From a bacterium (GTDB lineage: Bacteria; Cyanobacteriota; Vampirovibrionia; Gastranaerophilales; Gastranaerophilaceae), in NCBI GenBank assembly GCA_017542305.1, contig JAFXXK010000025.1, positions 1 through 64,000 of the forward strand: a stretch of 64,000 nt of DNA. The letters run 5' to 3'. The notes below the pieces were generated by a model. That model ran no database searches and was not told where the DNA came from. It saw only the letters and a list, made by a program, of their open reading frames with translations. Position 1 is the first letter of the stretch. Every line of letters begins with the position of its first letter. The translations under genes and the position numbers were made by a program. This document shows, in pieces, positions 51,821 through 59,892 of the stretch.

Positions 51821-51832
51821 ACTGTTTTTTAG

Positions 51833-51890
51833 TATCCGGATTAGGGTTATGAAGTTTAAAATTTTATTAAACCGTATGTTTATTTCTTGT
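51833..51890 (-). pseudogene. Fragment of a DUF6973-like gene 3' region
   Basis: The minus strand reads RFNKILNFI in one frame, like RLNRILNFH of the gene at 47968. The DNA shares CCGGATT, GGGTTATGAA and AACCGT in the same order as 48023-48070. Only about 50 bases survive, with small deletions and no start codon, so this is a remnant and not a gene. Confidence 0.55.
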
Positions 51891-51911
51891 TTTTTATGCT
51901 AAGATTTCAGC

Positions 51912-53387
51912 ATGAATAAGAAGAATTTTTATATATTTTTGATTATAAATGCAATTTTATGGATATGTGTAGAATCGATGCGGCTTGTTACAAGTGCAGA
52001 CTCTATGGAAGCAGTTGTATGGGGGGATTTGTTAAGTTTTGGGACACATAAGCACCCGCCGTTATCAGGATGGTTAGCCGGAAGTTTCCACCATCTGTTT
52101 TGCGACAGTAACATTGGCATATATGTACTTGGCAATTTGTGTGTAATTATTGGGCTGATTTTTATATATAAATTAGCAAAATTTTTCTTGGAAGAAAAAA
52201 AAGCAATGTGCTCTTCACTAATTTTAACTCCATGTTTTTATTACACATTCCAATTATTTTATGATAACTTCAACTGTAATATTCTGTTAATGGCTCTATG
52301 GCCAATGCTTATATATTATTTTTACAAGTCCGTGAATGCAAATAAAATCAGAGATTGGTTAATTTTGGGTGTGCTTGCAGGCTTGAGTTTTATTGCAAAA
52401 TATCAGGTTGTTATTCTGTTTATGGCAATGTTTTTGTATATGATAATTTGCGAATTAAGATTATTCAAACAAAAACGGGTATATGGAGCAGTCTTAATAG
52501 CGTTATTGATAACAGCCCCCCATTTAATATGGCTGTATAATACTGATTTCTTCTCGTTATTATATTTTGTCAACAGAACCGCTTCTACAGTTACTGATAC
52601 AGAAAAGTTTGCTATCGTAAAACGCTTGACATTTTCTATAAAATTTTACCTGGATCAGCTGTTAGCACTAGCCCCGACATTTGTGTTATATGCAATATTA
52701 GCATTTAAAGAAAAAAATATTCGGTTTAATAACTCGTTTAAAGAATCTTTCAAAGATAAAATGTTCCTTTTAACTGTTGGTTTATTACCGCTTTTGGCAA
52801 TAGGTGCAACAGGGATATTTACCGCAAGCAGAGTGGTTGGGGCATGGGGTGTTTCGATGGTTTGTGCTGTCGGCATTCTTTTGTTCTACTTCTTACCTGT
52901 AAAATTTCAGGAAGGAACGTACAAATTTTTCCTTAAATGGATATACGGAATGATGATTTGCTGGCAAATTGCAATGATGACATTCTTTCTTTTACAAACA
53001 AAAAGAGATTTCAGCTACCCATACGATAAGGTTATGAATGATTTCAATCAGGTGTGGGCTCAGGAAACTAACGGGCTACCGCTTAAATATGTAGCAGGTG
53101 ATTATGCAATATCTTCGCAGATATACAATGTTCAAAAACCAAAGGCTATTTTAGATACTTATAACCACAAAAATCCTTGGATAGATTATGAAGATGTCAC
53201 TAAATCCGGAGCTTTACTTTTATACTCGGATGAAAAATCAGCCAAAAAAGCATTAAAAGATTTTACTGAAGATTATAATATCGAAAGTGATTCACAAGTA
53301 GTTGAATATGAATATGAAATATCAAATAAATTAAATAAATCGAGAAAATATTATATTTACTATGCTATCGTAAAACCACAAGCATAA
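51912..53387 (+). CDS. GT39-family (ArnT/FlmK-like) lipid-linked sugar transferase
   Basis: This 491-residue integral membrane protein has about ten helices and a soluble C-terminal domain (about residues 370-490). The N-terminal loop SADSMEAVVWGDLLSFGTHKHPPLSGW carries the acidic residues and HKHPP signature of the PMT/ArnT family, which transfers a sugar from polyprenyl phosphate to lipid A or protein in the periplasm. The neighbouring YdjC-type deacetylase, ArnC/FlmF-like GT2 and GtrA fit lipid A decoration. The sugar cannot be read from sequence. No strong ribosome-binding site is seen. Confidence 0.8.
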   Translation: MNKKNFYIFLIINAILWICVESMRLVTSADSMEAVVWGDLLSFGTHKHPPLSGWLAGSFHHLFCDSNIGIYVLGNLCVIIGLIFIYKLAKFFLEEKKAMCSSLILTPCFYYTFQLFYDNFNCNILLMALWPMLIYYFYKSVNANKIRDWLILGVLAGLSFIAKYQVVILFMAMFLYMIICELRLFKQKRVYGAVLIALLITAPHLIWLYNTDFFSLLYFVNRTASTVTDTEKFAIVKRLTFSIKFYLDQLLALAPTFVLYAILAFKEKNIRFNNSFKESFKDKMFLLTVGLLPLLAIGATGIFTASRVVGAWGVSMVCAVGILLFYFLPVKFQEGTYKFFLKWIYGMMICWQIAMMTFFLLQTKRDFSYPYDKVMNDFNQVWAQETNGLPLKYVAGDYAISSQIYNVQKPKAILDTYNHKNPWIDYEDVTKSGALLLYSDEKSAKKALKDFTEDYNIESDSQVVEYEYEISNKLNKSRKYYIYYAIVKPQA

Positions 53388-53391
53388 AAAT

Positions 53392-54228
53392 TTAGTTATA
53401 ATCAATATTTACAATTTCAATGCCCATTTGTGATATTTTATCTTTCAATTCATTGTCCTGAGTTATAAGAAATTCCTGATAGTGGTTATCATTTATCAAT
53501 TCTGTATAATCACAAGGATGGATTAATGCCTCAGCGAGGAAATCGTTTCGGAGAGCTTTCAGTCCGTATCGGATTGTTTTAGAATCCATCATTCCTGTAT
53601 ATCCTACTCCTATCAGAAAATCATTCGTTTTCAGTCCTTTATCTTTCAAGTATATTTTGTTGATAATGGTAAAAGTGTTAAGAAGTATAATTTTTATAAT
53701 ATTAACAGGATACTTAAAATTAAGATGTTTTTTTAAATCAGGTACGAGATATGGTTTTTCGTATTGTGTTCTGATATATGGAATATTATATTCTTTAGCA
53801 AGTTTTACAACGAGTTTAAAAATATTTGGTATGGCATGCGTATGTACATGCGAATCAATATGTGAAATATTTGTTTGTGCTTGTATTTTTTCAATCTGAG
53901 CTCTAAATTCTGTTTCAACTTCGTTCATAAAGTTTTTATCTAAGGATTTTAGCATAATTGCCGAATATCCGTTATTAAAATTTCCGTTCTCATCCGAAAG
54001 CAGCTTTGTATCTGACAGTGATTTCCCCTCGATTATATTCAGATGAACTCCTGTCGATAAATTTTTACACTTGGGGATAATATCATTAACAGCTTCCTCA
54101 AATGCCGGTCCGTTTGCGCAAAGGCTTGCAGATTTTAAAATCCCAAAATTATATGCTTCTAAAACGGCTTTATTATAGGCTTCGGACATTCCAAAATCAT
54201 CAGCATTAAGTATAAATTTTTTACTCAT
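53392..54228 (-). CDS. YdjC/ChbG/NaxD-type carbohydrate deacetylase
   Basis: This 278-residue protein matches the YdjC/HpnK/NaxD deacetylase fold. The metal-binding ILNADDFGMS (about residues 5-14) is the diagnostic start; GVHLN (about 60-64) and HIDSHVHTHAIPNI (about 120-133) supply further His ligands. NaxD in Francisella deacetylates undecaprenyl-phosphate N-acetylgalactosamine; ChbG acts on chitooligosaccharides; HpnK acts in hopanoid synthesis. Here, between GT39 and ArnC-like genes, the NaxD role is the best guess. It is convergent with the GT39 gene (4-base gap). Confidence 0.85.
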   Translation of the reverse strand: MSKKFILNADDFGMSEAYNKAVLEAYNFGILKSASLCANGPAFEEAVNDIIPKCKNLSTGVHLNIIEGKSLSDTKLLSDENGNFNNGYSAIMLKSLDKNFMNEVETEFRAQIEKIQAQTNISHIDSHVHTHAIPNIFKLVVKLAKEYNIPYIRTQYEKPYLVPDLKKHLNFKYPVNIIKIILLNTFTIINKIYLKDKGLKTNDFLIGVGYTGMMDSKTIRYGLKALRNDFLAEALIHPCDYTELINDNHYQEFLITQDNELKDKISQMGIEIVNIDYN

Positions 54229-54293
54229 TTACCCCCCTTTTATAATAACTGTTTTTATTATATTATAAATATATAAGATAGGAAATATAAAAA

Positions 54294-55253
54294 ATGAGAA
54301 CTGAAAAACCTCAACTTGCAATAGTTATTCCGTGTTTTAATGAAGAACTTTGTGTAAAAAGTACTATAGAAAGACTGGTAGAAGTTATCAATGATTTAGT
54401 TTTAAAAAATAAAATCACCAATAACAGCTACATATATTTGGTGGATGACGGTTCAAAGGATAATACCTGGAATATTATAGAAGAATTGCACAGTAAAAAT
54501 AATCATGTTAAAGGGGTAAAATTTATAAAGAATTTTGGCAACCAAAAAGCACTTATGGCGGGGCTGGAAGGAGTCAGGGCTCTTGGATGTGATTGCGTAG
54601 TTACTATTGATGCGGATTTACAACAGGATGAGAATGCAATAGAAAATTTTGTTGATGCGTATATGGAAGGTAATGAAATTGTTTTAGGTATAAGAAACGA
54701 CAGAAAAACAGATTCTATATTCAAGAAAATGACAGCTCTTATGTTCTACAGAACGATGAATTTATTGGGAGCCAGCCTTCCTGTTAACCATTCGGACTAC
54801 AGACTTGTAAGCAAAAAAGCTTTAGAAATAATGGAAATGTTTCCTGAAAAAGGATTTTTCTTGAGAGGATTTTTTAACGAGTTAGGATTAAAAACCGCAA
54901 AGGTAAATTTTAACGTAAAACCAAGAATGGCAGGTGAATCAAAGTTTAATTTTGCTTCACTAATGGGGTTAGCCTTAAACGGTATTACTTCGTACAGTAT
55001 GGTTCCGTTACGAGTAGTTACGGTTATAGGTTTGTTCATGGCATTATTTGCTTTTCTAATGGGTATAGAAATCGTTTTTGAAAAAATATTTTTGCATAAT
55101 TCTCCGGCAGGTTGGGCTACTGAAGTCATTCTGTTATGTGCATTTGGCGGTATCCAGTTATTTTGTCTTGGTATAATCGGGGAATATGTCGGACAATTAT
55201 ACAGAGAAGTTAAAAACAGACCAAGATATATAAAAGACATTGAGCTCAAATAA
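54294..55253 (+). CDS. GT2 family polyprenyl-phosphate glycosyltransferase (ArnC/FlmF-like)
   Basis: This 319-residue protein has an N-terminal GT-A domain (IPCFNEE at 12-18, YLVDDGSKDNTW at about 46-57, VTIDADLQQDE with the DxD-type motif at about 100-110). Two C-terminal membrane helices follow (about residues 237-260 and 272-296). This is the layout of GtrB, ArnC and dolichol-phosphate mannose synthase-like enzymes that load a sugar onto undecaprenyl phosphate at the inner membrane. It is divergent from the deacetylase gene and ends 1 base from the convergent gtrA-like gene. Confidence 0.9.
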   Translation: MRTEKPQLAIVIPCFNEELCVKSTIERLVEVINDLVLKNKITNNSYIYLVDDGSKDNTWNIIEELHSKNNHVKGVKFIKNFGNQKALMAGLEGVRALGCDCVVTIDADLQQDENAIENFVDAYMEGNEIVLGIRNDRKTDSIFKKMTALMFYRTMNLLGASLPVNHSDYRLVSKKALEIMEMFPEKGFFLRGFFNELGLKTAKVNFNVKPRMAGESKFNFASLMGLALNGITSYSMVPLRVVTVIGLFMALFAFLMGIEIVFEKIFLHNSPAGWATEVILLCAFGGIQLFCLGIIGEYVGQLYREVKNRPRYIKDIELK

Positions 55254-55254
55254 A

Positions 55255-55644
55255 CTATTTTTTAAATGCAAAAAGCTTAAACATAATATATGTTACGACG
55301 GATACAGTTGCAAGTGCTGCAAATTGTGAAATATATACATTTTCAGTTAAATATCTGACAAAAATTTCAATAATAACAACATTTAGTAAATAACTTATTA
55401 ACCAGGTGGAACAACATTTTAAGTATTCTTTTACATAGTTACCTCTTGTACAAAAGACAAAGAACTTTTGGTTCAGATAAGATATAAAAGATGACAGAAA
55501 CCACTGCAGGGCAACGCAAATCTGGTATTGCTCCTGTCCGATAATGTATGTTGCAACAGCAAATATAACATACGATATAGCTGCATTAATACAGCCTATA
55601 ATAATAAATCGTATAAATCTCGGCAATTTTAACCACAAATTCAT
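55255..55644 (-). CDS. GtrA-family membrane protein
   Basis: This 129-residue protein has the four-helix GtrA topology (RFIIIGCINAAISYVIFAVATYI, QICVALQWFLSSFISYL, then two more). The FxxxGxxNxxxxY signature is visible as FIIIGCINAAISYVIF. GtrA proteins are proposed flippases of polyprenyl-phosphate-linked sugars. Here it partners the adjacent ArnC-like enzyme in the same pathway. It lies convergently with the GT2 gene, 1 base apart. Confidence 0.88.
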   Translation of the reverse strand: MNLWLKLPRFIRFIIIGCINAAISYVIFAVATYIIGQEQYQICVALQWFLSSFISYLNQKFFVFCTRGNYVKEYLKCCSTWLISYLLNVVIIEIFVRYLTENVYISQFAALATVSVVTYIMFKLFAFKK

Positions 55645-55690
55645 ATAAAAATTTTATCACAACCAAATAGAAATTTCTTTAAATAATTAT

Positions 55691-58018
55691 TTAGATTTTA
55701 AAAATCAAAGTTAATATGTTTTTGTTGTTTTCTCTTCTATACGAAATCTCATTGGCCATTTCTTTTACCATAAAAATTCCCAAACCGCCAAGTGGTCTTT
55801 CTTCAGGAGGTAAATTTATATCCGGATCGGGTTTCTCAAGAGGATTATATTCAACTCCTTCGTCTTTAAACTCAAAAACGATATTATTATCAATTTTTCT
55901 CAATTCGGCTTCAATTTTACCTGTTTTTTCAGGATATGCGTAAAATGTTATATTTGCATATATTTCTTCTGCGCACATATCAAGTTTATTTGTTAATTCG
56001 TCATTTATATTCCATTCTTTGCAAACATCATGAAGCCAGGTATAGAATGTATTGTAATTATTCATAATTGCGGCTTGTTTAAATGTTTTTACGTTATTTT
56101 GGTTTCCGTTAAATTTGAAAATCAGCATTGTAATATCATCACTTTGCGGAGCGGAGTCAGTATATTTCATAATTGAATTTCTTATTTCTTTTGCAATAAT
56201 TTTCGGATTATTATCTTCAATACTGTTCAGGCAATCAAATAGTCTTGTTTCGCCGAACACTTCATTATTTACTGTTGTAGCTTCCGTTATTCCGTCGGTA
56301 TAAGTATAGATTATATCTCCGGGATTCATAACTGTTTCATACACCTGATATTCCGCATCTTCAAATACTCCAAGCGGGATATTCGGTTCAAGCTGAAGAT
56401 ATTCATAATTCCCATCTGCTCTTTTCATAAGCGGAAGGTTATGACCGCAGTTTATAAGACTTGTTTTTCCGGTATTAATGTCTATAATACCTGTTAACAT
56501 TGTAACGAATAACCCTTGTTTATTTGTTTCGCAAATTTTCCTGTTAACATTTTCAATAAGTTTTTTAGGTTCATATTCAATTTGTGCAAGGTTATTTATA
56601 AGGGTTTTTACAGTCATCATAAATAATGCCGCAGGAATGCCTTTGCCGGAAACGTCAGCAATTAAAAACATAAATTGAGTTTCGTTAATGAAAAAGAAAT
56701 CGTAAAAATCTCCGCCTACTTCTTTTGCCGCTTCCATTGATGCAAATATATCAAATTCTGTTTTGTCGGGGAACGGCGGGAAAATGCTCGGTAAACTTGA
56801 AGCCTGTATTGATTTAGCAATTGACAGTTCAGAATTTATTTTTGCTCTTTCCCGGGTAATGGATTTAATGTCTTTTGTCATTTTATCGAATGTAGAAGCC
56901 AGCTGAGCAAACTCTTCCGGATTTTCAATTTTTATTTCTATGTCCTCGCCTTTACTGATTTTATGTGCTATATTGATTAACTTATCAATAGGGTTAATTA
57001 TGTAGCGGTTCATGCTTAAATATAGCAGAGCAGGAATAATAAAGCCGATAAGAAGTAAAGCTAATATTATATATAAGTAGAATTTATCTACTTCCTTAAA
57101 CATTTCGGATTTTGGTATACAGATGACTAACACCATTCCATTAGGCATTTTTCTGTAAAAAGGGACATATTTTTTCCCGTGGTATGTTATGTAAGTTATT
57201 GCATATAAATTGTTCGAATACCAAGGTACTTCTTTTAATGAATGCCCGACTAAATCGTCATTATTAAGATAAGGGTCATTTGTTGCTATTATGTTGTCAT
57301 AATTAAGGTTTCCTAATAAAGCAAAGCTGTTTTTAATTTTCTGTTTGTTTTTGTCATACATTGAAAAAGTTTTTTCAAGAGGTTTCATTTCAGAGACTTT
57401 TTTAATTACATCGCTAAGTTCCCAATCTACCGTTGCTATACCTACTAATTCTCCGTCAACGTAGATTCCCGTACCGGCAGTAACCATCATTGTATAACTT
57501 CCCAAATTTTCATAATAAGGTTTTGACCATACAATATTACGTTCGGGTGTAACCTGAGAAATTATCTGTTTGTACCAATCCTGATTCGGGTAATCATATT
57601 CTTTACTTGCAAAGTTTTTGTCGAGAATAATTTTATTATTTTTATTCCTGAATGCGTAAAAACAAACATATTTTTTATTCTTATCCAAGATATAAGGTTT
57701 AAACCATATTCCGCCGCCCAAACTGTTGGGGTAATTTTCAAAAATTCTTGTAACAACTTTATCAGTAAGCTCAGTACTTCTGTCTGTTTTGTAAAACAAA
57801 CTTCCGATTAATGATAAACTTTTAAGATTATCTTCTGCTTTTATAATGCTGTCATTAATATCTTCTACATATTCATTTATAGAAAATCCGTAATTTTGCA
57901 CCATAAGCTGCTTGGTTTTCATGCGGGAAATTATGGTATGAAACATAAATGCAGACATAAGAAATGCAAGCATTATAATTGCAGTAATAAGAATTTTTGA
58001 TTTTACGGTTTTAAACAT
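55691..58018 (-). CDS. Membrane sensor: Cache-HAMP-SpoIIE phosphatase fused to anti-sigma kinase
   Basis: This 775-residue protein begins with a membrane helix (about residues 10-30). A periplasmic dCache-type sensor follows (about 35-305), then a second helix (about 312-333), a HAMP domain (about 335-390), a PP2C/SpoIIE phosphatase (about 430-620; KEVGGDFYDFF, LIADVSGKGIPAALFM, TYTDGITEA) and a C-terminal GHKL kinase-like ATPase (about 650-775; CAEEIYANI, GGLGIFMVKE). The fusion unites an RsbU-type phosphatase with an RsbW-type kinase for one STAS substrate, encoded next door. The stop and start overlap by one base (58018). Confidence 0.9.
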   Translation of the reverse strand: MFKTVKSKILITAIIMLAFLMSAFMFHTIISRMKTKQLMVQNYGFSINEYVEDINDSIIKAEDNLKSLSLIGSLFYKTDRSTELTDKVVTRIFENYPNSLGGGIWFKPYILDKNKKYVCFYAFRNKNNKIILDKNFASKEYDYPNQDWYKQIISQVTPERNIVWSKPYYENLGSYTMMVTAGTGIYVDGELVGIATVDWELSDVIKKVSEMKPLEKTFSMYDKNKQKIKNSFALLGNLNYDNIIATNDPYLNNDDLVGHSLKEVPWYSNNLYAITYITYHGKKYVPFYRKMPNGMVLVICIPKSEMFKEVDKFYLYIILALLLIGFIIPALLYLSMNRYIINPIDKLINIAHKISKGEDIEIKIENPEEFAQLASTFDKMTKDIKSITRERAKINSELSIAKSIQASSLPSIFPPFPDKTEFDIFASMEAAKEVGGDFYDFFFINETQFMFLIADVSGKGIPAALFMMTVKTLINNLAQIEYEPKKLIENVNRKICETNKQGLFVTMLTGIIDINTGKTSLINCGHNLPLMKRADGNYEYLQLEPNIPLGVFEDAEYQVYETVMNPGDIIYTYTDGITEATTVNNEVFGETRLFDCLNSIEDNNPKIIAKEIRNSIMKYTDSAPQSDDITMLIFKFNGNQNNVKTFKQAAIMNNYNTFYTWLHDVCKEWNINDELTNKLDMCAEEIYANITFYAYPEKTGKIEAELRKIDNNIVFEFKDEGVEYNPLEKPDPDINLPPEERPLGGLGIFMVKEMANEISYRRENNKNILTLIFKI

Positions 58019-58332
58019 TATTCAAATAATAAAAATTTATCAAAGCCTACCATTTTAAAAGAATTCATTAATTGTTCGGAAACGTTTTTAAGTTTTAAAG
58101 AACCTTCCTGAGCTTTAAGCTGTTTGTATAATTCCAGAATTACTTTTAATCCGAAACTTGAAATGAATGTTATTTCAGTAAAATCAAGAGTAACATTAGT
58201 TATTACTTCTACACTGTCTTCTATGAAATCTTTTATTTTGGCTCCGTACTCAACGGCATTATCAAGGTCTAATCTGCCTGCTGCCTTTACATATAAACCG
58301 TCTATACCTGTTCCTTTAAGCGTAATTTCCAT
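58018..58332 (-). CDS. STAS-domain anti-sigma-factor antagonist
   Basis: This 104-residue protein is a single STAS domain (RsbV/SpoIIAA type). The phosphorylation loop VTLDFTEITFISSFGLKVILEL contains the conserved Ser region and shows an extra serine (SS). Its phosphorylation state would be set by the phosphatase/kinase fusion whose gene overlaps it by one base. It then releases or captures an anti-sigma factor, which is not in the window. Confidence 0.92.
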   Translation of the reverse strand: MEITLKGTGIDGLYVKAAGRLDLDNAVEYGAKIKDFIEDSVEVITNVTLDFTEITFISSFGLKVILELYKQLKAQEGSLKLKNVSEQLMNSFKMVGFDKFLLFE

Positions 58333-58429
58333 GTAATAAACCTCTTTTATAATATTATAAATTCCATATAGATTATCTCATAAAATTATAACATGTATAT
58401 CATGCATGTAATGTATTATTTAGAGATTT

Positions 58430-58753
58430 TTATATTCCTTCAAAGGAATCAACATATTTGATGCTGAAATCTTCAAATGAATCTACAAATTTGATTTTGA
58501 AGTCTTCAAACGAATCTACATACTTCCAGCGGCCGCATCTGTCAGGGAATGAAGTCACTTCTTTTACCTTTAAATCCTCAAAACTCGTTACCTTTTTAAC
58601 TTTAAAATCTTCAAAACTTGTAACGACTTTTACTTTGCCATAGAGAGGTACTCCTTTATATTTGCAGTCTGAAGAAACTCTGCCTGATGCCTGGCATGTT
58701 TGCACAGATATCATCAATACCGCCAAAGCTATAAGAAATTTTTTTATATCCAT
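58430..58753 (-). CDS. Secreted septoil-knot-like repeat protein
   Basis: The ATG at 58753 follows AGGCGG and gives a 107-residue precursor with a signal peptide (about residues 1-23, VQTCQA). The mature chain is a chain of VTSFEDFKVK/VDSFEDFxIK units (about six strands) broken by SFPDRCGRWKYV. This pattern matches how I recognise the 7(1) septoil knot (DUF6150) domain, a short knotted beta fold seen in secreted proteins. Function of that fold is unknown. The DNA also shows the repeat (TCTTCAAA with AAATCTTC). Confidence 0.65.
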   Translation of the reverse strand: MDIKKFLIALAVLMISVQTCQASGRVSSDCKYKGVPLYGKVKVVTSFEDFKVKKVTSFEDLKVKEVTSFPDRCGRWKYVDSFEDFKIKFVDSFEDFSIKYVDSFEGI

Positions 58754-58800
58754 AATGCCGCCTTTCATATTTTTCATTATAGCATACCTTTTTTTGAATT

Positions 58801-59793
58801 TTAAATCCAGAAATGTGTATTATAAAATATTTTCTCCAACATATCAAAATCATATTGCTGAACAATTTTTATAATTTTCATATCTTCATTTTCAAAAGGA
58901 TAGAAATTTTGTTTCAAAAATTCATCGTAATCAATGTCGATTTCAAGACTTTTTATTTTATCGACAAATTCTTTTCTCAAACTTCTGTCAATTGTGCGCA
59001 GATTAAACGAGAGATTAGATGCAAAATGTGCCCAGTGGATGTATTTCAGTTTTTCATAGCACCCGCATTCTTTCAGGGTTTTTTCCGTATCCGCAAATGC
59101 TTTTATAACATCAAAAACGCGTTTAGTATTGGTCAAGGTTATAGCCCCTTGTCTGTCAATGATATAAAAATACAGAGCTTTCGGAAAATATGATACTCTT
59201 TGAGCCTTTGAATATACCAAAGTCCAATAAGGAACATCTTCGCATGTAATTCCTTTTATAAATTTCAGGTCTTTGATTAAAGATGTCAGGTACAATTTAT
59301 TCCATGCGGCAACCGGTACAAATCTATAGACAAAAGGTTCTGCCGTATGAATGTTGAAACAGTTTTCACCGTACTTATCAATTATATTCTGCCATTTTGT
59401 AGTTTGTTTAATTTCGAGATAACCTGTTATCTTGTGCATATCAAAAATTACGACATCGGAATTATGTTCTTCTGCATAGTTATACAGAAGTTCAAGCGCA
59501 TTTTCCGCAATAAAATCATCTGAGTCAACAAACAGGGTATATTTACCTGCTGCAAATTTCATCCCCTCGTTTCTTGCTTCCGACAACCCCTTATTTTCCT
59601 GAGTGATTATTTTAATATTGTCATACTGACTTGCAAAACTCTCTAAAATACTGCCGGAATTATCAGTAGAGCCGTCATTTACGCAGATAATTTCATAATC
59701 TCCGGTGAAAGTCTGGTGAACGAGTGATTCCAGACACCGACTCAGATAATTATAAACATTATAAACGGGAACTATTATAGAAATTGCTGTCAT
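58801..59793 (-). CDS. GT2 family glycosyltransferase
   Basis: This 330-residue protein has a GT-A domain at the N-terminus: ISIIVPVYNVYNYLSRCLESL (residues 4-24), EIICVNDGSTDNSG (about 34-47), and the DxD-type LFVDSDDFI (about 85-95). The C-terminal half is helical and resembles EpsJ/WaaB-like capsule or LPS glycosyltransferases. There is no membrane helix, so it works at the cytoplasmic side, adding a sugar to an oligosaccharide. Acceptor and sugar are unknown; no other polysaccharide cluster genes are adjacent. Confidence 0.85.
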   Translation of the reverse strand: MTAISIIVPVYNVYNYLSRCLESLVHQTFTGDYEIICVNDGSTDNSGSILESFASQYDNIKIITQENKGLSEARNEGMKFAAGKYTLFVDSDDFIAENALELLYNYAEEHNSDVVIFDMHKITGYLEIKQTTKWQNIIDKYGENCFNIHTAEPFVYRFVPVAAWNKLYLTSLIKDLKFIKGITCEDVPYWTLVYSKAQRVSYFPKALYFYIIDRQGAITLTNTKRVFDVIKAFADTEKTLKECGCYEKLKYIHWAHFASNLSFNLRTIDRSLRKEFVDKIKSLEIDIDYDEFLKQNFYPFENEDMKIIKIVQQYDFDMLEKIFYNTHFWI

Positions 59794-59892
59794 AACAATT
59801 ATTTTATTATTTATATATAAATATACAAGTCAATTATTTGCTTCTTTTAATATAATTTAATATTAACTGGTTTATTATTTACGGGAGAGTTT

